A stretch of DNA of 64,000 bases from Nocardioides szechwanensis. Lineage in GTDB: Bacteria; Actinomycetota; Actinomycetes; Propionibacteriales; Nocardioidaceae. The position numbers were made by a program, and so were the translations under genes. The DNA lies in the NCBI RefSeq assembly GCF_900103935.1, contig NZ_FNIC01000001.1, positions 164,306-228,305 on the forward strand, read 5' to 3'. Positions 35,108 through 43,789 of the stretch are shown piece by piece. Position 1 is the first letter of the stretch. The number at the start of each line of letters is the position of its first letter. The notes below the pieces were generated by a model. That model did no database searches. It was not told where the DNA came from and saw nothing but the letters and a program-made list of their open reading frames with translations.

Positions 35108-36025
35108 CTACTCGACCGCCCCAGGCGATAAGAGTTCTCGGACGAGCCCGGCGATGGCGTCGCAATCGGCCTCTTGCAGCATCTCGTCCGCAACCGCCTC
35201 TTCGCACGTGGTCAACAGGGCTGTGAGTTCTTCGATCAACGCTGCCCGTCGTTCGCGCGAACCCGCTGTAGGGGATGGAGGGGCAGATTCGGCCGATGGC
35301 GACGGGCAATCGCTTGTGACCGACGAGGGCAGCGGCCCAGCAGAGCGCGCCTCCCCGCAGGTCTTGACCAACTCGAGCGAACTTTGCGGTTCACTCGTGA
35401 CGTAGTCCGCGGATAGCGCGAAGCCCATGAGGCCGAGGATCACGGTGAGGTAGCAGAGCCATGCCCGACGGTCACTGACCACTCTGGTGGCATTGCGACG
35501 AACCACCACCAGCCGAGCCCGGGCCAAAGCGCGGTCGATCTCACCCTGGACCTCGTTGGTGCGGGCAGCGGTACGCGCGCGCTGATCCTCCGAAGTCGCC
35601 CGTGCTGCGACCCGACGCAGACTCATCGCGTGCTCGTCGAGGGCCAGCAACGTGCTGAAGCCGAACTTCTGCGCAGCTTCCCCAAAAATGACGTTCACAT
35701 CGGTCTTCGCTTTACCGAGCTGCTCTTCGTCCAGCGAGGCGGTGAGCACGACCGGCTCATTCACCCCCATCAGCCGGACAGCGACGATGAGTGCCCCTAC
35801 TGCTGCTGCGACGAGACAGGCCACAGCTGCCAGAACCCACTTCTCCTCGCCGTGGTCCCAGCCAGCCAGATCGGCAGCCTTGGTTAGCCCGACTCCGCCG
35901 GTTCCGAGCGTGGCGAGGGCAGCGAGCGCCTTGCCGAACAGATCGATCCGACCGCGTATTGCGTCGGTCATCTTGTCGACATCGGCGACTCGGAGTGTGG
36001 GAGTCGCGTCGTCACCGTCTGACAT
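35108..36025 (-). CDS. three-TM membrane protein of unknown function (low-GC module, gene 2)
   Basis: 305 residues from ATG 36025, which overlaps the upstream gene by 14 bp. Two membrane segments at about 31-50 and 63-84 form a hairpin. A charged helical region of about 100 residues (DEEQLGKAKTDV..., many Arg/Ala) precedes a third segment at about 189-206. The C-terminal part is Ser/Pro-rich, then helical (RRAALIEELTALL). No enzymatic motif. The two-helix hairpin plus helical domain recalls SLATT-type pore effectors only loosely. Base composition is clearly less GC-rich than neighbours, which suggests transfer. Confidence 0.6.
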   Translation of the reverse strand: MSDGDDATPTLRVADVDKMTDAIRGRIDLFGKALAALATLGTGGVGLTKAADLAGWDHGEEKWVLAAVACLVAAAVGALIVAVRLMGVNEPVVLTASLDEEQLGKAKTDVNVIFGEAAQKFGFSTLLALDEHAMSLRRVAARATSEDQRARTAARTNEVQGEIDRALARARLVVVRRNATRVVSDRRAWLCYLTVILGLMGFALSADYVTSEPQSSLELVKTCGEARSAGPLPSSVTSDCPSPSAESAPPSPTAGSRERRAALIEELTALLTTCEEAVADEMLQEADCDAIAGLVRELLSPGAVE

Positions 36026-36752
36026 CGGTTTCCCCTTGGCGGACGGTGCTTGTGGTCGCGGACTGGCGCTCTCCTGAAGGACTGGCCGGGGCAGCGGGCG
36101 ACTCTGCGGAGCTGCTTGTGTCACTGGCGATGGAGATCTCATCAACCCGTCGTCGCAACCCCAGGACCATCTCAGTCAGGACATCAAGCTCTTCGGCGAA
36201 GGAAGTGGCGCCCGCGTCCTTCTCGCCGATCGAGAGGTGATTCGTTGCTGTCGTGAGGGACTTCTGAGCTCCCATCAGTCGCCCGATCGCCAACCTGACG
36301 CCGTGTTTGTCCGCGTCCGGCACCCGAGGTCGTGCGGACGGCGGGGGCGTGACGTCAGGTTCGTTCGGGTCCTCGACAGAGTCCTCGGCGTCGTCGAGGG
36401 CGAGTGAAGATTCCGCAGGCTCCTTGGGGGCCAACCCCCTGCGCACCATCGCCCGGCGCCGGAGGTCCTCGCATTCACGTGACAGGTCCGTGGCGACTTC
36501 AGCGAGGACGCCGGCAAGTCGCTGGTTAGTTGCCTGCTCGTGCTTAGCCAGGCCCGACCCGGAAGGCCTTCCCGCAGCATGAAGTCCTTCCGCCGCACGG
36601 GTGAGCGCCTTCCCTGCCGCGCTCAGCCGCCCTACGACGAGGCTCCACGTGGCGCTGTCCAACAGGCCGGCCGGCTGTTGCCCGTCTGCTGGCCGGTCAA
36701 TCAGCTCGGCGAGCCAGACGATCAACTCTTCAACATCGCTCTTCAGGGACAC
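36012..36752 (-). CDS. cytosolic helical protein of unknown function (low-GC module, gene 1)
   Basis: 246 residues from GTG 36752, with GAGAGGGG as ribosome site. Predicted mostly helical: helices over 1-50 and 60-110, a disordered acidic/Pro linker (EDPNEPDVTPPPSARP, about 127-143), another helical segment (150-205), then a Ser/Thr-rich tail. No membrane segment and no catalytic motif. Its 3' end overlaps the next gene by 14 bp, so the pair is translationally coupled and probably works together. Codon use and GC content set the pair apart from the flanking TetR and Dps genes. Confidence 0.6.
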   Translation of the reverse strand: MSLKSDVEELIVWLAELIDRPADGQQPAGLLDSATWSLVVGRLSAAGKALTRAAEGLHAAGRPSGSGLAKHEQATNQRLAGVLAEVATDLSRECEDLRRRAMVRRGLAPKEPAESSLALDDAEDSVEDPNEPDVTPPPSARPRVPDADKHGVRLAIGRLMGAQKSLTTATNHLSIGEKDAGATSFAEELDVLTEMVLGLRRRVDEISIASDTSSSAESPAAPASPSGERQSATTSTVRQGETDVRR

Positions 36753-36980
36753 CGTAAAGCCCCTCTCAATTTGCTTACGGCGACCAAAGACACATTTCCG
36801 CCTGTTGAGGACAGCTTCGCCGCTGCCGCCAACGGCGACCGGCGCTGTCAGGTCCGCTTGGCGCGGGGTGTGACACGCCGCGGCGCGCCGCAGGGCAGGC
36901 TCTCCTTACTGGAATCATTCAAGAAAAGGCGAGATGATGGTCGGGTAGCAACGACGTACGCAGACGACGAGAGGTGCACC

Positions 36981-37499
36981 ATGACCCAGACCCTGAACCC
37001 CCAGCACACCGCCCACCCGGCCTTCCAGGCCAGCCCGCAGCTCGGCGGTCACCTCCAGCAGCTGCTCGTGGACCTCACCGACCTCCACCTGCAGGGCAAG
37101 CAGCTGCACTGGAACGTCGTGGGCAAGAACTTCCGCGACACCCACCTGGTGCTCGACGAGGTCGTCGACGCGGCCCGTGAGTTCTCCGACGTGGTCGCCG
37201 AGCGGATGCGCGCCGTCTACGTCACCCCGGACGCGCGCTCGAAGACCGTTGCCGCGACCACGAGCCTGCCCGATCTGCCCACTGAGGAGATCGACACCGC
37301 CGACACGGTCGACGCGATCGTGGCCTCGCTCTACGCGACGGCCGGTACGACGCGTCGTATCCACGACGAGGTCGACGCCGAGGACCCGACGACCGCGGAC
37401 ATCCTGCACACGATCCTCGAGCGGCTCGAGCAGCTGGCCTGGATGATCGACGCCGAGAACCGCGTCGCCAACAACAGCATCCCTCGCTCGCACGTCTGA
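36981..37499 (+). CDS. dps: Dps-family ferroxidase/DNA-protection protein
   Basis: 172 residues. All intersubunit ferroxidase ligands can be aligned: H43 (LHWNV), H55, D59, D70 and E74, with the same spacing as in E. coli Dps. Dps forms dodecamers that oxidise iron with peroxide and protect DNA. The N-terminal 20 residues are extended and His/Gln-rich. GAGAGG lies upstream of the ATG at 36981. The 228-bp gap before it holds the short palindrome GAATCATTC in an AT-rich patch near 36911-36919, a possible metal- or peroxide-regulator site, though weak. Confidence 0.92.
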   Translation: MTQTLNPQHTAHPAFQASPQLGGHLQQLLVDLTDLHLQGKQLHWNVVGKNFRDTHLVLDEVVDAAREFSDVVAERMRAVYVTPDARSKTVAATTSLPDLPTEEIDTADTVDAIVASLYATAGTTRRIHDEVDAEDPTTADILHTILERLEQLAWMIDAENRVANNSIPRSHV

Positions 37500-37516
37500 A
37501 GCACCCGAAGGTAAAG

Positions 37517-37534
37517 TCTCAGAAAGTTCCGAGA
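37517..37534. promoter_or_regulatory. imperfect dyad upstream of the DUF222/HNH gene
   Basis: TCTCAGAAAGTTCCGAGA pairs at 7 of 8 positions around a 2-nt centre. It lies 17 bp after the dps stop and 62 bp before the HNH gene start, so it could be a dps terminator stem or an operator. Role unresolved. Confidence 0.35.
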
Positions 37535-37596
37535 GGGCCTGTGGACAAGGGGTTCTGAGGCCTTCGGCTGTCGGTGCGTGGTGCTGGGATAGGAAC

Positions 37597-38826
37597 ATGA
37601 CAAGCACCGGACGTCGCACCGATCGGGACCACCCGATCGTCGCTGCGATGTCCGCGATCGAGGCCGAGCTCGACGAGGTTCAGCACGCGCCGGCGTGGTC
37701 GCTGAGCGACGACGACACCCGTCGCGCGCTGCTCACCGCGACCCGGCTTGCTGCCCGCCTGTCCGCCCTTGAGCTCAAGGTCGCCGCGCACGCAGACAGC
37801 AACCGCGTCGGAGACGCGTCCGGTGCGACCTCGGCCGGGGTGTGGTGGGCCAACGCGAGTCGGATGACTCAGGCCGAAGCAGCGCGCAAGGTCAAGCTCG
37901 CCAGAGCGCTGGAGCATCACGAGCCCGTCAGCGAAGCACTCGCGGCCGGTGGACTCCTCGTCGACCAGGCCAGGGTGATCACCGCAGCCGTGGACGCGCT
38001 GCCCGACACGGTTCAGCCTGAGGTCCGCGCTCAAGCACGTGGTCACCTCCTCGGAGCCGCGGCGCACTACGACGCGCGTGCGCTGCGGATCCAGGGCCGG
38101 CGGATCCTCGACGTCGTCGCCCCCGAGATCGGCGAGGCCGAGGAGGCCAGACAGCTCGCCGCCGAAGAGAAGAAGGCGGAGCAGGCCGCCCGGCTGACCA
38201 TGCACGACGACGGCCACGGCCAGACCTTTGGCCGGTTCATGATCCGAACCGCCGAGGCCGACATGTTCCGCAAGGCGCTCCAGGCGATCGCGTCACCGAA
38301 GGCCGGCGGACAGGGGTTGTCCCCGCACGGGATGGGTCTGGCGTTGATGGAGCACATCCGTCGTTACCCGACAGGCAAGCTCCCCACCGCCGGCGGCGTA
38401 AGTGCCACGGTCGTGGTCACCATGACCCTGGAGACCCTGATGGGTGGGCTCAAGGCGGCCCAGCTCGACACCGGCACCAGGATCAGCCCTGGCCTCGCGA
38501 GGAAGCTCGCGTGCGAGGCCGGGGTCATCCCCGTCGTCCTCGGCGGCAGGTCCGAGGTCCTCGACGTCGGCCGCAAGCGCCGCTTCCACACCAAGGCCCA
38601 GCGGATCGCGATGGCGGTGCGCGACAAGGGCTGTGCCGCGATGGGCTGCGAACGCCCGACCTCGGCCTGCCACGCCCACCACCTGGTCCAGTGGTCGAAC
38701 GGCGGCGGCACCAGCGTGGAGAGCGGCGTGCTTCTCTGCGCGAGACACCACACACTGGCCCACCACGACGACTACGAGGTCATCCACCACCCCGTCGGCA
38801 AGATCAGCTTCATCAGGCGGGAGTGA
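37597..38826 (+). CDS. DUF222 / HNH endonuclease-domain protein (13E12-repeat type)
   Basis: 409 residues. The long N-terminal helical DUF222 region (ALLTATRLAARLSALELKVAAHAD, SRMTQAEAARKVKLARAL) is joined to a C-terminal HNH module: GCAAMGCERP with two Cys of a zinc site, then CHAHHLVQWSNGGGT and LLCARHHTLAHH. This is the multicopy family of unknown role found across actinobacteria and in mycobacterial 13E12 repeats. The HNH histidines and asparagine are intact, so nuclease activity is plausible. It may be a selfish or DNA-exchange element; no other mobile gene is beside it. Confidence 0.9.
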   Translation: MTSTGRRTDRDHPIVAAMSAIEAELDEVQHAPAWSLSDDDTRRALLTATRLAARLSALELKVAAHADSNRVGDASGATSAGVWWANASRMTQAEAARKVKLARALEHHEPVSEALAAGGLLVDQARVITAAVDALPDTVQPEVRAQARGHLLGAAAHYDARALRIQGRRILDVVAPEIGEAEEARQLAAEEKKAEQAARLTMHDDGHGQTFGRFMIRTAEADMFRKALQAIASPKAGGQGLSPHGMGLALMEHIRRYPTGKLPTAGGVSATVVVTMTLETLMGGLKAAQLDTGTRISPGLARKLACEAGVIPVVLGGRSEVLDVGRKRRFHTKAQRIAMAVRDKGCAAMGCERPTSACHAHHLVQWSNGGGTSVESGVLLCARHHTLAHHDDYEVIHHPVGKISFIRRE

Positions 38827-38862
38827 GCGGCAGTTGCCCGGCCACGTGCGAAGGTGTTGTGG

Positions 38863-39750
38863 GTGACCACCTCCGCCGTACGGCTGTCGCTGGCAGGTCT
38901 TCTGGCCGCCGGCGCCCTGTCGGCGTGCGACCTCGGGCGCGCCGTGGAGCCGCGATCCGCGGAGAGCCCGTCGACCAGCGTGCCCTCGGGCTCGACCCCC
39001 GAGCCCCAGCCCGATCCTGCTCCGCAGCGACCCCCGCCCCTGGGGACGGTGCCGCCGGCGTGGCTCGGGAGGCGCGTCCTGCCGCAGACCCCGGAGGGGT
39101 ACGGCGAGGTCCGGCCGACGCCGCGGGTGATGCGGGTACGGCGGTGGAACACGCCCGATACGGTCCCGCCGCTGACGGGCGCCGGCTTCCAGGCGCTCGT
39201 GGCCGACCCGGCGCCGGATGACGCGATCAGTCGCTCGACGTGGCGGGCCGGCTGTCCGGTCGACCGGACCGAGCTGGCGTGGGTGCGGATGACGTACTGG
39301 GGCTTCGACGACCGCCGCCACTCGGGCGAGCTGCTGGTCAACGGGGCGGTGGCCGACGACCTGGTCGAGGTCTTCCGCCACCTCTACGAGGCGAGGTTCC
39401 CGATCGAGTCGATGGGGATCGCGCGGCTCGCCGAACTCGACGCGCCGCCCACCGGCGACGGCAATGCCACCGGGGCGTTCGTCTGCCGACCGGTCACCGG
39501 TGGGACGGAGTTCTCCCAGCACGCCTACGGGCTCGCGGTCGACCTCAACCCTTTCCAGAACCCCTATCTCCGGGGCGACGTGGTGCTGCCCGAGCTGGCG
39601 TCGGCGTACCTCGACCGCGGCTGGGTCCGCCCCGGGATGGTCACCGACGACGGGGCGGTCGTGCGCGCGTTCGCGTCAGTCGGCTGGGGCTGGGGCGGCG
39701 CCTGGTCGAGTCTCAAGGACTACCAGCACTTCAGCCTCAACAACCGCTGA
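38863..39750 (+). CDS. M15-family peptidase lipoprotein
   Basis: 295 residues from GTG 38863 (GAAGG 8 nt upstream). Lipobox ALSAC with C22 marks a lipoprotein; a Ser/Pro/Gly linker follows. The M15 zinc site is H220 (SQHAYGLAVDLN), D227 and H289 (DYQHFS), as in D-Ala-D-Ala carboxypeptidases and phage L-alanyl-D-glutamate peptidases of the Ply500 type. The substrate segment before it is less conserved than in VanY. It probably trims peptidoglycan at the outer membrane face. A large double hairpin lies between it and the convergent amidohydrolase gene. Confidence 0.83.
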   Translation: MTTSAVRLSLAGLLAAGALSACDLGRAVEPRSAESPSTSVPSGSTPEPQPDPAPQRPPPLGTVPPAWLGRRVLPQTPEGYGEVRPTPRVMRVRRWNTPDTVPPLTGAGFQALVADPAPDDAISRSTWRAGCPVDRTELAWVRMTYWGFDDRRHSGELLVNGAVADDLVEVFRHLYEARFPIESMGIARLAELDAPPTGDGNATGAFVCRPVTGGTEFSQHAYGLAVDLNPFQNPYLRGDVVLPELASAYLDRGWVRPGMVTDDGAVVRAFASVGWGWGGAWSSLKDYQHFSLNNR

Positions 39751-39850
39751 CTCTGCTGACGAGCGTCGAGCTGCGCGAGGACATCGGCGAGGAAGGCTCC
39801 GCGGTGGGGGATCCCGACGCACTTTCGGAGCAGTAGCGACCCCACGTAGT

Positions 39851-39895
39851 GAGGCGCCCCGGGGACCCACTGCGTAAGTGGGTGCGAGGCGCCTC
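39851..39895. terminator. two-part hairpin between convergent genes
   Basis: Outer stem GAGGCGCC (39851-39858) with GGCGCCTC (39888-39895). Inner stem ACCCACT (39865-39871) with AGTGGGT (39877-39883), loop GCGTA. It lies 19 bp from the amidohydrolase stop and about 100 bp from the M15 peptidase stop. Probable bidirectional terminator. Confidence 0.7.
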
Positions 39896-39913
39896 GTAAG
39901 ACAAGACCAAGGT

Positions 39914-41722
39914 CTAGTCCACCCGGGCCGGAACCGCAACCATGGTTGAACTTGCAACCGGTCGTACGGCGGGTGTCTTCTCCTCGGCGCGCAGGAAGCG
40001 GCCCGTCCGCTCCTTCCCGAGTACGTCGGTCGCGTCACCGTCGCGCCACACGGTGCGGCCGGCGACCATGACCAGCGGGACGGTGGCGTCGTTGCGGTTG
40101 ACCATGCGCGAGAGGTTGTCGTACTGAGCGACCGGCGCCTCGTGGTACTCGTCGAGAGTCGAGTCCAGGTGAGCCGGGTCGAGCAGGAACAGGTCGGCGC
40201 GGTGGCCGACGCGCAGGTGGCCGGCGTCGATGCCGTACCAGTCGGCGAGCTCGCCGGTGAGGCGGTGCACGGCGTGCTCCATGGAGAGGAACGGGCGGCC
40301 GGCGACCTCGGCGTCGTGGACGTGCCGGAGCAGCCGGAGGCCGAAGTTGTAGAAGGACATGTTGCGCAGGTGGGCGCCGGCGTCGGAGAAGCCCATCTGG
40401 ACGCCCGGGCTCTGCGCCATCTTCTTGAGGATGTCGGGGCGGTGGTTGGAGATCGTGGTGCGCCAGCGGATCGCCGTACCGTGCTCGAGCACGAGGTCGA
40501 GGTAGGCGTCGACGGGGTGCAGGCCGCCGCGGTCGAGGCCGACCTGGCCGAACGACTTGCCGATCACGGAGGCGTCGGGGCACTCGACGATCTCGGCGTC
40601 GAAGAAGTCGCGGTGCCAGACCCGCGGGCCGTACTTGGAGTCGTAGTCCTTGCGGAAGCGGCGGCGGTAGTCCTCGTCGCGCATCAGCTCGTCGCGGGCG
40701 ATCTTCTCCGACAGGTGCAGGGCGGCGGCGCCGGAGCCGAACTCCTCGAAGATGACCAGGTCGATGCCGTCGGCGTAGACCTCGAACGGCACCGGCAGGT
40801 GCTGCCACTTGAAGTCGGCGCCGGCCTTGTTGACCGTCGCGGCGAGGAGGCGCATCAGGTGGATGATGAACGGGATCGCCTTGATGTCGGCGGCCGAGAG
40901 CAGGCTGGTCTTGAGGGGCTTGGTCTTGCCGAAGCCGATCGAGCCGAGCGCCTGGGTGACGATCGTGTGCGGGTGGCTGGCGTCGGGGCCGGCCTGGAGG
41001 GCGCGCCCGCGCGAGCGGAGGATCTTGCGCAGTCCGCGCATCTCGCGCCACTTGGCGTACGTCGAGGGCAGGGTGCGCGAGCGGCAGACGTCGCCGTCGA
41101 GCTTGTCGAAGAGCAGCTGCTGGGCCGACATGCCGACGAAGCCGGCGTCGAGCGCCTCGGTGAGCATGTCCTCCATCCGCTGCTGCTCGCGCCTTGAGGG
41201 GCGGACGTTCTTGCGGGTGGCCTGGTCGAGCCCCATGGTGGCGGTGCGCATGTCGGAGTGACCGATGAACGCGGCCAGGTTGGGGCCGAGCGGCAGCGAC
41301 TCGAGCGCCTCGACGTACTCCTGGGCCGACGACCAGGTCTTGGCCTCCTGGACGGCGCGGATGACGTGCTTGCGGGGGATCGCCTCGACCCGGCCGAACA
41401 GGTCACCGGCGTCGACCGCGCCGACGTGGACGGTCGAGAGCGAGCAGGAGCCGAGCAGGATCGTGGTGACGCCGTGGCGCAGCGACTCGGGCAGGTGCGG
41501 GTCGTTGAGCACCTCGACGTCGTAGTGCGTATGGATGTCGACCATGCCCGGCAGCACCCACTTGCCGGCGGCGTCGACGACCTCGGGGCAGCCGGTGGCG
41601 TCGAGCGGCTCCGCCGACACGGCCGCGACGTGACCATCGCGGATCCCCAGGTCGCGGACCGCCGAGGGCGCTCCCGTCCCGTCGAACCAGCGGCCGTTGC
41701 GGATGATCACGTCAAAGGTCAT
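39914..41722 (-). CDS. N-acyl-D-amino-acid deacylase-family amidohydrolase
   Basis: 602 residues, cytosolic. The metal motif VLPGMVDIHTHYDVEVLND, a central FIGHSDMR, and GFSDAGAHLRNMSF with the late metal Asp place it in the amidohydrolase family 3 / D-aminoacylase branch. The C-terminal HRADLFLLDPAHLD and GRTVWRDGDATDVLG strands complete the fold. It is divergent from a DUF3311/sodium symporter operon, a pairing that suggests import then hydrolysis of an N-acylated or cyclic compound, by inference. Two dyads lie in the shared promoter. Confidence 0.83.
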   Translation of the reverse strand: MTFDVIIRNGRWFDGTGAPSAVRDLGIRDGHVAAVSAEPLDATGCPEVVDAAGKWVLPGMVDIHTHYDVEVLNDPHLPESLRHGVTTILLGSCSLSTVHVGAVDAGDLFGRVEAIPRKHVIRAVQEAKTWSSAQEYVEALESLPLGPNLAAFIGHSDMRTATMGLDQATRKNVRPSRREQQRMEDMLTEALDAGFVGMSAQQLLFDKLDGDVCRSRTLPSTYAKWREMRGLRKILRSRGRALQAGPDASHPHTIVTQALGSIGFGKTKPLKTSLLSAADIKAIPFIIHLMRLLAATVNKAGADFKWQHLPVPFEVYADGIDLVIFEEFGSGAAALHLSEKIARDELMRDEDYRRRFRKDYDSKYGPRVWHRDFFDAEIVECPDASVIGKSFGQVGLDRGGLHPVDAYLDLVLEHGTAIRWRTTISNHRPDILKKMAQSPGVQMGFSDAGAHLRNMSFYNFGLRLLRHVHDAEVAGRPFLSMEHAVHRLTGELADWYGIDAGHLRVGHRADLFLLDPAHLDSTLDEYHEAPVAQYDNLSRMVNRNDATVPLVMVAGRTVWRDGDATDVLGKERTGRFLRAEEKTPAVRPVASSTMVAVPARVD

Positions 41723-41743
41723 GCACGGATCGAACCGGAGTCT

Positions 41744-41774
41744 TTGACACGCGTCAAGCCGTGAGCGCGATCAC
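41744..41774. promoter_or_regulatory. two operator-like dyads in the amidohydrolase/symporter promoter
   Basis: TTGACACGCGTCAA (41744-41757) is a 5-bp dyad with a 4-bp centre. GTGAGCGCGATCAC (41761-41774) fits the CRP/GlxR half-site pattern GTGA-N6-TCAC. Both lie in the 69-bp gap between the divergent genes, the second ending 17 bp before the DUF3311 ATG. At that position the CRP-like site would repress rather than activate the symporter genes. Confidence 0.5.
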
Positions 41775-41791
41775 AGGTAACGTCGCGCCGC

Positions 41792-42064
41792 ATGAGTCTC
41801 GGAAAAGACACATCTCGTTCCGGCACGCCTGACGTCCCGGTCACCGACAAGCGCAAGATCGCCGCAGCCGGGGTGCTGCTGCTGATCCCGGTGGTGGCCC
41901 TGCTGTGGGTCGACACCTACGCCAGGGAGGACCCGAAGCTCTTCGGCTTCCCGTTCTTCTTCTGGTACCAGTTCATGTGGGTGTTCATCTGCTCCGCGAT
42001 GACCTGGGCGGCCTACAAGCTCACGCTCTCGGCCCGTGCGCCGCGCAAGGGTGACGACCAGTGA
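41792..42064 (+). CDS. DUF3311 small membrane partner of the symporter
   Basis: 90 residues with two membrane segments (about 22-41 and 50-76). VLLLIPVVALLWVDTYA and FPFFFWYQFMWVF are the DUF3311 signature. Genes of this kind almost always precede SSS-family sodium:solute symporters and are thought to be their small subunit, as in YhjB/YhjC-type pairs. The TGA overlaps the GTG of the symporter gene (GTGA). Confidence 0.88.
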   Translation: MSLGKDTSRSGTPDVPVTDKRKIAAAGVLLLIPVVALLWVDTYAREDPKLFGFPFFFWYQFMWVFICSAMTWAAYKLTLSARAPRKGDDQ

Positions 42065-43749
42065 CGGCGCCGGTGACGGTCATGGTGACCGGCGGCGGGG
42101 TCAACACCGTCGCGCTCGCCGTCCTGATCGCGCTCTTCCTGGTGGTGACCGTCCTCGGCTTCTACGCCTCGCGCTTCAAGCGCGCCGAGAGCCTCGACAC
42201 CCTCGACGAGTGGGGGCTGGGCGGGCGCAAGTTCGGCACCTGGATCACGTGGTTCCTGCTCGGCGGTGACCTCTACACGGCCTACACGTTCGTGGCGGTG
42301 CCGGCGGCGATGTTCGCCACCGGTGCGGTCGCGGGGTTCTTCGCGGTGCCCTACACGATCATCCTCTATCCGATCATCTTCATCTTCATGGCGCGGCTCT
42401 GGTCGGTCAGCCACCGTCACGGCTACGTCACCACGGCCGACTTCGTCCGCGGCCGGTACGACGACCGCTCGCTGTCGCTGGCCGTCGCGATCACCGGCTT
42501 CCTCGCGACCATGCCCTACATCGCGCTCCAGCTCGTCGGCATCCAGGCGGTGCTCGAGGTGGCCGGGGTCGGCGGTTCCGACAACATCATCGCCAAGGAC
42601 GCGCCGCTGCTGGTGGCCTTCGCGGTGCTGGCCGCCTACACCTACTCGTCGGGGCTCCGCGCCCCGGCGGTGATCGCGTTCGTCAAGGACATCCTGATCT
42701 ACGTCGTGATCATCGTCGCGGTCGTCTACCTGCCCTCCGAGGTCGGCGGCTGGGACGCGATCTTCGGCGCCGCCGAGGAGAAGATGACCACGACCAACGA
42801 GGTGACCGGCGCGCCCCAGGGCTCGTTCATCCCCGGCTCCGAGGCGATGTGGGCCTACGCGACGCTCGGGCTCGGCTCGGCGCTCGCGTTGTTCATGTAC
42901 CCCCACTCGATCACCGCGAGCCTGTCGTCGGGCAGCCGCGACACGGTACGCCGCAACGCCGCGCTGCTGCCGGCGTACTCCTTCGTGCTGGGGCTGCTCG
43001 CCCTGCTCGGCTGGGTCGCCATCGCCGCCGGCACCGACCCGACCGGCCTCGACGGCGAGATCAACCCGCAGCTGGTGGTCCCGCAGCTGTTCGAGGACTT
43101 CTTCCCGGCCTGGTTCGCCGGGGTGGCGTTCGCCGCGATCGCGATCGGGGCGCTCGTGCCGGCGGCGATCATGTCGATCGCGGCGGCCAACACGTTCTCG
43201 CGCAACATCTACAAGGAGTGGCTGAAGAAGGACGCGACCCCGGCGCAGGAGGCCAAGGTCTCCAAGCTGGCGTCGTTGGTGGTGAAGGCGTTCGCGCTGG
43301 TGTTCGTGCTCACGCTCGACCGCCAGAACGCCATCAACTTCCAGCTGCTCGGCGGCATCTGGATCCTCCAGACGTTCCCCGCGATCGTGTTCAGCCTCTA
43401 CACGCGGTGGTTCCACCGCACCGGGCTGCTGGTCGGCTGGGCGGTCGGCATGGTCTACGGCACCTACCAGGCCTACCAGGCGATCAACCCGATCACCGGC
43501 AAGCACTTCGGCAGCCCGCTCGACCCGATCCCGGGCATCGGCGACCTCGGCTACATCGCGATGACGGCGTTCGCGCTCAACCTGCTGGTCACGGTGGTGC
43601 TGACGCTGGTGCTCCGGGCAGCCAACGTCTCCAACGGCAGCGACGCGACCGAGCCCGGCGACTACTACGCCGACGCCCACGACCCGCGGGTGAGATACGA
43701 CCTGGAGCACCAGGACGACCCGTGGCGCGGGGAGCCGCAGGCGAAATAG
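42061..43749 (+). CDS. SSS-family sodium:solute symporter (monocarboxylate/MctP-like)
   Basis: 562 residues with about 13 membrane helices. GLGGRKFGTWITWFLLGGDLYTAYTF, AIAIGALVPAAIMSIAAANTFSRNIYKEW and the sodium-site serines match the solute:sodium symporter family, nearest in style to monocarboxylate/amino-acid uptake permeases paired with DUF3311. A charged C-terminal tail faces the cytoplasm. It is translationally coupled to the DUF3311 gene. The neighbouring amidohydrolase hints at an N-acyl or organic-acid substrate, unproven. Confidence 0.88.
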   Translation: MTAPVTVMVTGGGVNTVALAVLIALFLVVTVLGFYASRFKRAESLDTLDEWGLGGRKFGTWITWFLLGGDLYTAYTFVAVPAAMFATGAVAGFFAVPYTIILYPIIFIFMARLWSVSHRHGYVTTADFVRGRYDDRSLSLAVAITGFLATMPYIALQLVGIQAVLEVAGVGGSDNIIAKDAPLLVAFAVLAAYTYSSGLRAPAVIAFVKDILIYVVIIVAVVYLPSEVGGWDAIFGAAEEKMTTTNEVTGAPQGSFIPGSEAMWAYATLGLGSALALFMYPHSITASLSSGSRDTVRRNAALLPAYSFVLGLLALLGWVAIAAGTDPTGLDGEINPQLVVPQLFEDFFPAWFAGVAFAAIAIGALVPAAIMSIAAANTFSRNIYKEWLKKDATPAQEAKVSKLASLVVKAFALVFVLTLDRQNAINFQLLGGIWILQTFPAIVFSLYTRWFHRTGLLVGWAVGMVYGTYQAYQAINPITGKHFGSPLDPIPGIGDLGYIAMTAFALNLLVTVVLTLVLRAANVSNGSDATEPGDYYADAHDPRVRYDLEHQDDPWRGEPQAK

Positions 43750-43789
43750 TGGTCGACATCCGCACGGAATTTCGGCCTATCGTGACGCC

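Noticed and set aside
36753..36980. Additional gene or RNA in the 228-bp gap before dps
   Set aside because: No frame with a ribosome site, no tRNA-like cloverleaf; only a weak AT-rich palindrome near the dps start.
37597..38826. Homing endonuclease or intron-encoded HNH
   Set aside because: The DUF222-HNH architecture is the common actinobacterial 13E12-type family, and no interrupted host gene is visible.
43762..43776. Another Lrp/AsnC-type site before the homocysteine methyltransferase gene (ACGGAATTTCGG)
   Set aside because: Only half of the dyad fits and the CGTTG arm is missing.
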